Positions 1-7,218 of a stretch of DNA of 61,884 bases are shown one piece after another (the stretch's first letter is position 1; every line of letters starts with the position of its first letter). The position numbers were made by a program, and so were the translations under genes. Under the pieces are notes generated by a model, which searched no databases, was not told the origin of the DNA, and worked only from the letters and a program-made list of their open reading frames with translations. This DNA comes from Cellulomonas sp. RIT-PI-Y (GTDB taxonomy: Bacteria > Actinomycetota > Actinomycetes > Actinomycetales > Cellulomonadaceae). The stretch covers positions 1-61,884 of the forward strand of contig NZ_JANZKP010000018.1 of the NCBI RefSeq assembly GCF_025642745.1, written 5' to 3'.

Positions 1-239
1 TGGCGGCGTGTCGCGCCCTCGCGCCGAACGCCGAGGGTCCGCGCCGAACGCGGCGCGTCGGGGCGAGCACGGCGCACCCGCGTCGAACGCGGCGCGTCGG
101 CGGCGAACTCGGCACCTCCCACCGGACCGACGGCGTGTCATCCCCGTGAGTCGGTGCGATCTGCCGAGCTCAACGCCGACCCGGGGGGGTGATGCCGGCG
201 CCGGAGTCGGACGGGGTCGCCGCGGGGGCGGACACGGAT
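1..239. other. Non-coding, internally repetitive left edge
   Basis: No gene can be supported here. The first 115 bases carry several degenerate copies of a GAACGCGGCGCGTCGG-like word, best seen at about 47-62 and 84-99, with further GCCGAACG fragments before them. Open frames that run through it have no recognisable domain and are G+C-driven. In related genomes mraZ and the division cluster often lie beyond DUF3040, but nothing of that is visible in the window. Confidence 0.5.
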
Positions 240-269
240 GCGCCGTGCCGATCGGGATCGGCACGGCGC
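240..269 (-). terminator. Hairpin terminator after DUF3040 gene
   Basis: A perfect 13-bp stem (240-252 with 257-269) closes a CGGG tetraloop, 27 bases beyond the stop of the minus-strand DUF3040 gene. There is no strong U tract, as is common for hairpin terminators in very G+C-rich actinobacteria. Confidence 0.75.
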
Positions 270-295
270 GTCAGGACATCGCGGGGAGCCCCGGG

Positions 296-685
296 TCAGC
301 GACCGCCATCGCTGCGGCGGTCCCAGCGCTCCTCGATCCGATCCATGAAGCCCTTCTTCGAGGACTTCTTGGCCGTGGGCCGCGGGGCGGTGCTGCCGTC
401 CGGGCGCACCACACCGGCGGGACCGGACTTGCGCGGCTTGGTGAAGGCCACGGCGACGGCGGCGAACATGACGATGAAGCCGAGCACCCCCAGCCACACC
501 AGCGAGGCGGCAGCGCCGATCACCAGCAGGAGCAGGCCGACGAGCGCGCCGACTCCACCCAGGATGTATCGCAGGACCGGCTTGCGACCGCTCGAGGTGA
601 GCGTGGTCGCGAGCCGGGGATCATCAGATGTGAGCTGCCGCTCCATCTGCTCCAGTACACGTTGCTCGTACTCGGAGAGAGGCAT
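296..685 (-). CDS. DUF3040 small membrane protein
   Basis: A 129-residue protein starting MPLSEYEQRVLEQ, the typical opening of the actinobacterial DUF3040 family. The N-terminal 35 residues are a soluble helix with acidic patches. Two hydrophobic segments follow (about 38-59 and 62-81), then a basic, proline-rich cytoplasmic tail. Function is unknown; family members usually sit beside mraZ and dinB at the division cluster, and here the gene lies 77 bases downstream of dinB on the same strand. The ATG at 685 is chosen because the family start motif begins there; the longer open frame upstream only mirrors dinB. Confidence 0.9.
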   Translation of the reverse strand: MPLSEYEQRVLEQMERQLTSDDPRLATTLTSSGRKPVLRYILGGVGALVGLLLLVIGAAASLVWLGVLGFIVMFAAVAVAFTKPRKSGPAGVVRPDGSTAPRPTAKKSSKKGFMDRIEERWDRRSDGGR

Positions 686-762
686 ATCGACCCCCGTGCT
701 CCGCCGTCGGGACTTCTTCGCCCCAGGATAGATGCCGTTTCCGAATGCCGGTAGTCGAGCGC

Positions 763-2457
763 TCAGGCTTCGTCCCGCCGCGGGCCCCCGCCGGAGTTCA
801 GCCGATAGCGCTTCGGCAGGTCGCGGGCCAGGCGTTCCGGGGCCAAACCGCGGTCCGAGCCGGTCCGATCCCCCACCGGGCCGCCCGTGCCGCGTTCGCC
901 ACCAGCGGATCCACGCTCGCCCGCCGCCCGGTCCGGTCGTCCACCGTTCCGTGCCGACGCGCTCCGCGACTGCCCGCTGCCCACCGGCCCGTCCGGCAGC
1001 CGACGATCGGACCGCGGCTCGTCCCGGCCTGGCCCGTCCACGCCTTGCTCGTCCCGGCCTCGGCCCCCCGGTCCTGGCCCGTCCACGCCTTGCTCGTTCT
1101 GGCCTCGGCCGCCCGGGCCCGGTCCCCGGCGCTGGTCGCTGTCCTGTGCGATGTCCGGCCTCTCGCGGCCCGAGGGATCGGCCGACTTGGAGCTGACGTG
1201 CCGCGCCGCGACCGCGCCTCCGCCGGCATGCCGCCCGACCGTCCGGGTGCCCGATCCGATCGCCGCCCGACCGAACCGCTCGCGCACCTGGTCCATCACC
1301 AGCTCCGCCTGCCGCTGCGCCTCGGCCTGCCCGGTGACCGACTCCTCGAGCGTGGGCTGCTGCACCACCTGCTCCACCGCGAGCAGCCCCTCGGCCCGCA
1401 CCCCGACCAGCCGCACCGGGAGTCCGGCCAGGTCGACTCCGGCCAGCAGCTCGCGGGCGGCGAGGTACATCTCCCGCGCGACATCGGTCGGTTGGGGCAG
1501 CGTCCGCGACCGGTTGAGGGTGCGGAAGTCCGAGGTGCGGATCTTGATCGCCACGGTCCTCGCCATCAGCTGCTGCGCCCGCAGCCGCCCCGCGCACCGG
1601 TCCGCGAGGTCCAGCAGCTTGCTCTCCACCTGCCGGAGGTCGTGGATGTCGACGTCGAAGGTCTCTTCCGCTCCGACGCTCTTCTCGTCCCGGCTGGGGC
1701 TCACCGGCCGGGGATCGCGTCCCCACGCGAGGTCGTAGAGGTGCGCCCCGGCGGTCTTGCCCACCGCCTGCTGCACGGTCCTGACGTCGGAATCGGCCAG
1801 CTCGGCGACCGTCCGGATCCCCCACCGCTCCAGATTGGCCGCGGTCCGCTCGCCGACGCCCCAGAGCGCCCCGACCGGCAGCGCCCGCAGGAAATCGACC
1901 GTCGCCGTCCGCGGGATCAGCAGGACACCGTCCGGCTTCGCATGTCCGGAGGCCAGTTTGGCGACGAACTTGTTCGCGGCGATCCCCACCGAGCAGGTGA
2001 TGCCGTGCTGGTCCCGCACGCGTTCTCGGATCTGTGCGGCGATCCGGGTCGGCGGACCCAACCGTCGCCGGGCGCCCGCGACGTCCAGGAACGCCTCGTC
2101 CACGCTGACCTGTTCGACCAGGGAGGTGATGTCGTGCAGGACGGCCATCACCGAGTGGGAGACGTCGTAGTAGGCGCGATGATCCGGTGGGATGACGATC
2201 GCCTGCGGGCACATCCGCTTGGCGACGGCCATCGGCATCGCGGAGTGCACCCCGAAGGCGCGCGCCTCGTAGGTGGCGGCCAGCACCACCGAGCGCTCGG
2301 ACCCGCCGACGATCACAGGTCGACCGCGCAGGTGCGGGCGTCGGGCCAGCTCGACCGAGGCGAAGAACGCGTCCATGTCGACGTGGAGGATGGACGCGCC
2401 CTCCTCCTCGCGCCCCCAGTCGCGCCGCACTCCCTCGGCGCGTGGCCCTCGACTCAT
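763..2457 (-). CDS. dinB: DNA polymerase IV (Y-family translesion polymerase)
   Basis: Error-prone Y-family polymerase that copies past damaged bases. The palm catalytic acidic residues are present: HVDMDAFFASVE at about residues 25-36 (Asp27) and SVDEAFLDV with Asp120-Glu121. Thumb and little-finger domains run to about residue 370. The protein is 564 residues, whereas family members are usually 350-420: the last ~190 residues are a low-complexity Gly/Arg/Asp tail with a duplicated EQGVDGPG block. No clear QxxLF clamp-binding peptide is seen at the end of the polymerase core, where PTLEES stands instead. It lies 48 bases after the HEPN-like gene, and both are preceded by a consensus LexA box, so SOS induction is likely. 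Confidence 0.95.
   Translation of the reverse strand: MSRGPRAEGVRRDWGREEEGASILHVDMDAFFASVELARRPHLRGRPVIVGGSERSVVLAATYEARAFGVHSAMPMAVAKRMCPQAIVIPPDHRAYYDVSHSVMAVLHDITSLVEQVSVDEAFLDVAGARRRLGPPTRIAAQIRERVRDQHGITCSVGIAANKFVAKLASGHAKPDGVLLIPRTATVDFLRALPVGALWGVGERTAANLERWGIRTVAELADSDVRTVQQAVGKTAGAHLYDLAWGRDPRPVSPSRDEKSVGAEETFDVDIHDLRQVESKLLDLADRCAGRLRAQQLMARTVAIKIRTSDFRTLNRSRTLPQPTDVAREMYLAARELLAGVDLAGLPVRLVGVRAEGLLAVEQVVQQPTLEESVTGQAEAQRQAELVMDQVRERFGRAAIGSGTRTVGRHAGGGAVAARHVSSKSADPSGRERPDIAQDSDQRRGPGPGGRGQNEQGVDGPGPGGRGRDEQGVDGPGRDEPRSDRRLPDGPVGSGQSRSASARNGGRPDRAAGERGSAGGERGTGGPVGDRTGSDRGLAPERLARDLPKRYRLNSGGGPRRDEA
1031..1120. repeat. 45-bp tandem duplication inside dinB tail
   Basis: Two adjacent 45-bp units (1031-1075 and 1076-1120), each beginning GGCCCGTCCACGCCTTGCTC, with a few substitutions in the second half. 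The length is a multiple of three, so the reading frame of the DinB tail is kept and the GVDGPG-containing block is doubled. Confidence 0.8.
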
Positions 2458-2505
2458 CTCACCTCAACTCGCGCATCTCAACCGGCGCTTCCCGACCCGC
2501 GCATC

Positions 2506-2967
2506 TCAGCCCGCGCGGCGCCCGCCCGGGGCCACTGCGTCGACCTCGGCGTGCTCCGCCCATGCCTCCAGCTCGGCCCGGACCACGTCCAGGAAGTCCT
2601 CGGCGTGGCAGAGCACCTGCTCCGCCCGCTCGTCCGAGACCGCGTCGAACCGTCCGGCGTCCACCGCGGCCCGCAGCGCGGCACCCCCGGCGAAGTAGGC
2701 GGACCAGCGACCGAGCTCGGGGGTCACCTGGTCCAGGAGCTCCCAGACCGTACGGGTCTGCCGCCGGCGCGACAACGGCTGGCGCTCGGCCAGCACCGCC
2801 GCCCCGGCCCGCAGCGCCGCCAGGTGGGCGTGGGCGAACTTCTCCCACGGCTCGGAGGAGAACTGGGCGGCGACCAGCTCGGCGTCCGCTCGGGACAGCA
2901 GCTCTGCCGTCCGACCGGACAGCCCGGGGGCCGCGGCACGTGCGACGTGCAAGGTCCTGACCGACAT
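2506..2967 (-). CDS. SAV_6107-type HEPN domain protein
   Basis: A 153-residue, mostly helical protein recognised as the small actinobacterial HEPN family named after Streptomyces SAV_6107; an RxxxH-like catalytic pair of nuclease HEPNs is not obvious. Conserved-looking blocks are WEKFAHAHLAALRAGAAVLA (about 41-60) and VWELLDQVTPELGRWSAYF (about 74-92). The ATG at 2967 follows a GGGAGGTG ribosome site, and a perfect SOS box lies 29 bases further upstream. dinB follows after 48 bases on the same strand, so the pair probably forms a damage-induced operon. The biochemical role is unknown; HEPN proteins elsewhere bind or cut RNA or partner with nucleotidyltransferases. Confidence 0.8.
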   Translation of the reverse strand: MSVRTLHVARAAAPGLSGRTAELLSRADAELVAAQFSSEPWEKFAHAHLAALRAGAAVLAERQPLSRRRQTRTVWELLDQVTPELGRWSAYFAGGAALRAAVDAGRFDAVSDERAEQVLCHAEDFLDVVRAELEAWAEHAEVDAVAPGGRRAG

Positions 2968-2995
2968 CCCGCACCTCCCTCTCGTCCACCCATTA

Positions 2996-3011
2996 TCGAA
3001 CACCTGTTCGA
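2996..3011. promoter_or_regulatory. LexA (SOS) box, perfect palindrome
   Basis: TCGAACACCTGTTCGA matches the actinobacterial LexA operator (TCGAAC-N4-GTTCGA) exactly. It lies between the HEPN-dinB operon (minus) and the spermidine-synthase-like gene (plus), so it can control both directions. Confidence 0.9.
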
Positions 3012-3028
3012 ATCGGTCAACACGTACG

Positions 3029-3931
3029 GTGAGATGCGTGGCCCACCGTGAACGTCGACGTGCGCAAGCCTCCCACCGGGCACCCACACGCCCCGCGGAC
3101 GCCTGGCCCCGGGGCCCGGTGCCGATCGCCTCCGGCACCGCCGAACTGGTCACCACCCCGGACGACCCGACCGCCGTCACGCTGATGGTCAACGGCGTGC
3201 CGAGTTCGCACCTGGACCTGGCGGACCCGCTGCGCCTCGACTTCGAGTACATGCAGCAGATGGCGGCCGTCCTGGACGCCGTGCCCGCCGGCGACGGTCC
3301 GTTCCGCGCCGTGCACCTCGGGGCGGCCGGCTGCGCGATGGCCCGTTGGGTCGACGCCCGGCGGCCGGGCTCCCGGCAGGTCGCCGTGGACCTGGACCCG
3401 ATCCTGGTCGACCTGGTGCGCGGCTGGTTCGACCTACCACGCTCCCCGGCTCTGCGGTTGCGCGCCGGGGACGCCCGCGCCCAGCTGGAATCGCTGGCCG
3501 ACGGCTCGGCGGACGCGGTGCTCCGCGACGTGTTCGCCGGGGACCGCACGCCGGAGCACGTGGCCACCGTCGAGTTCACCGCGTCGGTGCACCGGGTCCT
3601 GCGGGCGGGCGGGGTCTACCTCGCGAACTGCGCGGACCGTCCGCCGCTGGGTCTGGCCCGGGACGAGGTCGCCACCCTGTCGGAGGTGTTCGCCCACGTG
3701 GGGCTGGTCGCGGAGCCCGGCGTGCTGCGTGGCCGGCGCTACGGCAACCTGCTCCTGATCGGCACCGACGACCCGGCACTGCTGGACGACCCCGGACTGG
3801 CCCGCGCCCTGCGCTCGCTCCCGGTGCCGGCCCGCCTGCTGGTGGGCGACGAGCTGCGCGAGTTCGCCCGGCGAGGCACTGCGCTGCGGGACGTCGCACC
3901 GGTCCGGGACCTCGGCCCCGCCGACGACTGA
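3029..3931 (+). CDS. Spermidine synthase-like methyltransferase-fold protein
   Basis: A Rossmann-fold protein of about 300 residues related to the spermidine synthase (SpeE) family. The nucleotide-binding region is VHLGAAGCAMARW followed by the acidic end of beta2, VAVDLDPILVDLV. A second acidic motif is LRAGDARAQL and a DVFAGDRTP loop stands where spermidine synthases carry their catalytic Asp. Many actinobacterial members of this family are not proven aminopropyl transferases, so the substrate is open. The first ATG is used; a GTG at 3035 is equally possible. It starts 18 bases after the SOS box that serves the opposite strand. Confidence 0.8.
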   Translation: MRCVAHRERRRAQASHRAPTRPADAWPRGPVPIASGTAELVTTPDDPTAVTLMVNGVPSSHLDLADPLRLDFEYMQQMAAVLDAVPAGDGPFRAVHLGAAGCAMARWVDARRPGSRQVAVDLDPILVDLVRGWFDLPRSPALRLRAGDARAQLESLADGSADAVLRDVFAGDRTPEHVATVEFTASVHRVLRAGGVYLANCADRPPLGLARDEVATLSEVFAHVGLVAEPGVLRGRRYGNLLLIGTDDPALLDDPGLARALRSLPVPARLLVGDELREFARRGTALRDVAPVRDLGPADD

Positions 3932-4063
3932 GCCCCGGCACGCACCGCGGCCTCGGGGCCAGCCGCGGGCGCAGCGCGAGCCGCCTCAGGGCAGCACGAG
4001 CCAGCTCAGCCAGGCGTGAACCGCCACGCGCGACACCGGGCACCCGGCACGAGGCATGAGGCA

Positions 4064-4109
4064 CAGGGCCAGGGCCAGGGCCAGGGCCAGGGCCAGGGCC
4101 AGGGCCAGG
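4064..4109. repeat. Hexanucleotide tandem repeat (CAGGGC)7
   Basis: Seven uninterrupted copies of CAGGGC plus a partial eighth. It lies in the 339-base gap between the spermidine-synthase-like gene and the cold-shock gene. A direct repeat containing CCCGGGGACAG follows it twice (about 4114-4145). No gene is supported in this gap. Confidence 0.9.
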
Positions 4110-4146
4110 ATCCCCCGGGGACAGGGCCAGATCTCCCGGGGACAGA

Positions 4147-4180
4147 ACGAAGGCCGCACCCGAACGGGTGCGGCCTTCGT
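4147..4180. terminator. 15-bp hairpin, cold-shock gene terminator
   Basis: A perfect 15-bp stem (4147-4161 with 4166-4180) with a GAAC loop. It lies 90 bases downstream of the minus-strand cold-shock gene and also downstream of the plus-strand gene ending at 3931, so it may end transcription from both sides. Confidence 0.85.
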
Positions 4181-4270
4181 CGAACGATCAGTCGTCAGTG
4201 ACGACCACTCGCGCGTCCTGCGCGTGCGCGCAGAGCTCGATCGAGCTGAGCTCGGCCGAGCAGAGCGAGA

Positions 4271-4474
4271 TCAGAGCGGGCGAACCTGCTCGGCCTGCGG
4301 ACCCTTCGGGCCCTGGGTGATCTCGAACTCGACCCGCTGGCCCTCCTCGAGGGAACGGTAGCCCGAGGAGTCGATCGCGGAGTAGTGCACGAAGACGTCG
4401 GCGCCGCCGCCGTCCTGGGCGATGAAGCCATAGCCCTTCTCAGCGTTGAACCACTTGACAGCACCCTGTGCCAT
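4271..4474 (-). CDS. cspA: Cold-shock domain protein
   Basis: A 67-residue single OB-fold cold-shock protein that binds single-stranded RNA and DNA. The RNP1 motif KGYGFIAQ (about 14-21) and RNP2 motif VFVHYSAI (about 27-34) are intact, and the [12 protein letters not shown] opening is typical of the CspA family. The ATG at 4474 is chosen because the domain begins at once; an upstream in-frame stretch has no homology and probably represents the long 5' leader usual for csp mRNAs. Single gene, with a strong terminator downstream. Confidence 0.97.
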   Translation of the reverse strand: MAQGAVKWFNAEKGYGFIAQDGGGADVFVHYSAIDSSGYRSLEEGQRVEFEITQGPKGPQAEQVRPL

Positions 4475-4764
4475 GTTCTTGTCCTTCTTGTCCATCCGGT
4501 GACGGCATGGGACCCGTGTGGCCCCGCACCGTGCCGCAATGCCAAAACCACGTCCTGCACCGGAGGACCAGCCAAGGCTGGCGGTGCCCGATCGGGTGAC
4601 CCCGTCCGGACGCCGGTCAAGCGTCAGTACGTCACTGCAACGTGTCGATCCTCTCACGGTGAATGGCGCGGCGCTACGTGCTTCGCCGTCCGGGAACCGA
4701 CCTTTCGGACAACATTTCGGTCACGGAGCGGTCACGGAACGGCACAGTGATCCCAGGACTGGGC
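4475..4764. other. Cold-shock gene leader and promoter region
   Basis: No coding sequence is supported in these 290 bases. They hold the upstream leader of the minus-strand cold-shock gene and the region beyond the MFS transporter stop. An 11-bp spaced direct repeat, CGGTCACGGA at 4718-4727 and again at 4729-4738, is the only evident motif; its role is unknown. Confidence 0.5.
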
Positions 4765-6066
4765 TCACAGATCGATCCCCGGATGCCGCCGGCGCAGCAC
4801 GCGGGCGCCGTGCAGCATGCCCACGAGCCCGACCACCCAGGGCAGGACGACGCAGACGAGAGCCGCTCGGAACGCCCCCAGATCGCGCACCCCGCCGCCT
4901 ACCCGGTCCAACACCAGGCCGATCAACAACATCGTCACGAACGCCCCGATGAACCCGCCGGTGTTGACGAATCCGGTCGCCGTGCCGAGCCGGGACATCG
5001 GGTTGCTGGACCGCGCGACGTCGAAGGACACCAGGGAGATCGGGCCGCCGACCGCGACCACCACGACGAACACGCCCAGCACCGGCCAGGGCACCGGCGC
5101 CGACGGCACCAGCACCGCGAGCCAGACCGCCCCGATCGCCAGCACGGTGCCGATCGCCAGGGGCATCCGGAGTCGCGGCCGCCGACCGACCAAGGCACCG
5201 ATCACCGGCCCGGCGACCACCCCCGCCACCACATTGAGGGTGAGCAGCGCACTCGCCTCGGCCGGGGTGCGGCCCTCCCCCTCCACGAAGAACGCGTACC
5301 CCCACAGCAGCACGACGACGTGGTTGCTGAACTGGCCGGAGAAGTGCATCCAGAACGCCAGCCGGGTGCCGGGCTCGGCCAGCACCGCCCGCAACGCGCC
5401 GGGATCGCGGGGCGCCGCCGACGCCGCACGCAGCCGCGCGAGGAAGCCGACCCGGTCGCCCGGGGGCGCGGCGGGATCGATCTCGGAGACCGGCGGGGCG
5501 TCCCGCAGCACCGCGAGCGCCAGCACCGCCGCCAGCACGCCGACCGCGGCCACCCACAGGAAGGTCGTCCGCCAGCCCTCGGCGTGCAGCAGCGCGACGA
5601 CCGGGATCGCGGAGAGCACCTGGCCGAGCTGGCCGATCGACCCGGTGAGTTGGGTCAGCACGGGCACGTGCCGCGGTGCGAACCACGCGGGGACCAGCCG
5701 CACCACCGAGACGAAGGTCAGCGCGTCACCGGCACCGACCAGGACCCGCCCGGCGAGCACCCACCCGGCAGCCGGCGCCAGCGCGAGCACCGCTTGCCCG
5801 GCCGCCATCACCAGGGCGCCGGTGCCGACCAGCACCCGTGGGCCGTACCGGTCCAGCAGCACGCCGACCGGAATCTGGAGCGCGGCGTAGACCACCAGCT
5901 GGGCCACCGCCATCGACGCGATCAGGGCGGACGAGACGCCGAACAGCTCGCGGACCTCGATCGTCGCGACCCCGAAGGACGAACGGTTGCAGATGGCCAC
6001 CACGTAGGCCGCGACCCCGACCCCCCAGACCAGCAGGGCGCGGCGGGGATGCGGGACGTGGCTCAC
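4765..6066 (-). CDS. MFS transporter, 12 membrane segments
   Basis: A 433-residue major facilitator superfamily permease. Hydrophobic segments recur through the length as two six-helix halves, with the signature DRYGPRVLVGTGAL (helix 2-3 loop) and the helix-5 RAGDALTF-like region visible as LVGAGDALTFVSVVRLVPAWF. The sequence resembles the nitrate/nitrite or sugar-phosphate side of the family, but the substrate cannot be named from sequence alone. It uses a GTG start and lies 22 bases downstream of the PAC2 gene, so the two probably share a transcript. Confidence 0.9.
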   Translation of the reverse strand: MSHVPHPRRALLVWGVGVAAYVVAICNRSSFGVATIEVRELFGVSSALIASMAVAQLVVYAALQIPVGVLLDRYGPRVLVGTGALVMAAGQAVLALAPAAGWVLAGRVLVGAGDALTFVSVVRLVPAWFAPRHVPVLTQLTGSIGQLGQVLSAIPVVALLHAEGWRTTFLWVAAVGVLAAVLALAVLRDAPPVSEIDPAAPPGDRVGFLARLRAASAAPRDPGALRAVLAEPGTRLAFWMHFSGQFSNHVVVLLWGYAFFVEGEGRTPAEASALLTLNVVAGVVAGPVIGALVGRRPRLRMPLAIGTVLAIGAVWLAVLVPSAPVPWPVLGVFVVVVAVGGPISLVSFDVARSSNPMSRLGTATGFVNTGGFIGAFVTMLLIGLVLDRVGGGVRDLGAFRAALVCVVLPWVVGLVGMLHGARVLRRRHPGIDL

Positions 6067-6088
6067 GTGGGGTCATTCTGCCCCGAGA

Positions 6089-7021
6089 TCAGCGATCGGT
6101 GTCCGGACCCTGCTCGGCGAGGAAGCGCTCGAACTCCGCGCCGAGCTCGTCGGCGGTCGGGATGTCGCTGGTGTCGGCCAGCAGGTTCGGGCGTCCGATG
6201 TTCTTGCTGAACGCGTCGTACTGCTGCTCCAGCGCGTGCACCACGGCGGCCACCTCCGGCGACTCGCCGACCTGGCGCTCGACCTCCAGCATGGCGTCCT
6301 GCGCGGACTCGGTGAGCTCCGCCAGGTCCAGCTCCAGACCGGTGGCACGCTGCACCTGCTCCAGCGCCATGATGCCGGCCTGCGGGAACGACGACTGCGC
6401 CAGGTAGTGCGGCACGTGCACCGCGAAACCCAGGGCGTCGTGGCCGGACTCGCCGAGCCGGATCTCCAGCAGGGTGCTGGAGTCCGCCGGGACCTCCACG
6501 GTGCCGAACCACGGCATGTGGTCGGCGACCAGCTCCGAGCGGTTGGCGTGCGCCGTCACCGACAGCGGCCGGGTGTGCGGGATGCCCATCGGGATGCCGT
6601 GGATGCCCACGGTCAGCGGCACGTCGAACCGCTCGACGATCTGCCGGACCGCGGCGACGTACCGCTCCCACTGCAAGTCGGGCTCCATGCCGTGCATCAG
6701 CAGGAAGGGCACACCGGCCGAGTCCCGGACCAGGTCGACGACGAGCTCGGGTCGGTCGTAGCCGCTCCAGTGGTTCGCGTCGAAGGTCGCGGTGGGGCGC
6801 CGGGAGCGGTAGTCCATCAGCTGGTCGGTGTCGAAGGTGGCCAGCCGGGCGGTCTCGTAGCTGTCGGTCAGGTGCTCGGCGGCCAGGCGCCCGGCACCGC
6901 CGGCGTCCATGAAGCCACGGACCGCGTGCACCAGCACCGGGCCGCTGCCGCCCGCGGTCCGCGCCTCCACCTCGGCGGCGACCGCCGGGTCGACGGCGTA
7001 GATCTCGCTCGGATCCAGCAT
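6089..7021 (-). CDS. PAC2 family protein
   Basis: A 310-residue protein of the PAC2 (proteasome assembly chaperone 2-like) family, common in actinobacteria. The family start (DPSEIYAVDP), the GFMDAGGAG loop (about 36-44), the DYRSRRP block and the NIGRPNLLADTSDIPTADEL C-terminal block are all typical. It is a cytosolic protein probably linked to proteasome or protein complex assembly, but bacterial members lack an agreed function. The ATG at 7021 follows GGAGGA. The gene faces the helicase gene divergently and is followed by the MFS gene. Confidence 0.9.
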   Translation of the reverse strand: MLDPSEIYAVDPAVAAEVEARTAGGSGPVLVHAVRGFMDAGGAGRLAAEHLTDSYETARLATFDTDQLMDYRSRRPTATFDANHWSGYDRPELVVDLVRDSAGVPFLLMHGMEPDLQWERYVAAVRQIVERFDVPLTVGIHGIPMGIPHTRPLSVTAHANRSELVADHMPWFGTVEVPADSSTLLEIRLGESGHDALGFAVHVPHYLAQSSFPQAGIMALEQVQRATGLELDLAELTESAQDAMLEVERQVGESPEVAAVVHALEQQYDAFSKNIGRPNLLADTSDIPTADELGAEFERFLAEQGPDTDR

Positions 7022-7218
7022 CGGTCCTCCTGTGAACCTGATCGGGTCAATGCGGGTGTCAACGCAGGTCGCCCGCCGATCCTTCCCGTGATCCTGTTCG
7101 CCGCGAGCGGATCGGTCCGGACCGCGGGAAGCCGGCCCCGGCACCCCGCTCGGCACGGCATAATGGACGGCCGCTCGCGAGGGGTTCGAGCGCGGTGAGG
7201 GCGACAGACGGAGCACGG

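Noticed and set aside
1..754. Plus-strand open frame at the left edge as a gene
   Set aside because: Overlaps the DUF3040 gene antisense, is Arg/Ala/Gly-rich and has no recognisable domain or good ribosome site.
4064..4109. Short-repeat run considered as a CRISPR array
   Set aside because: Contiguous 6-bp units with no spacers; a microsatellite.
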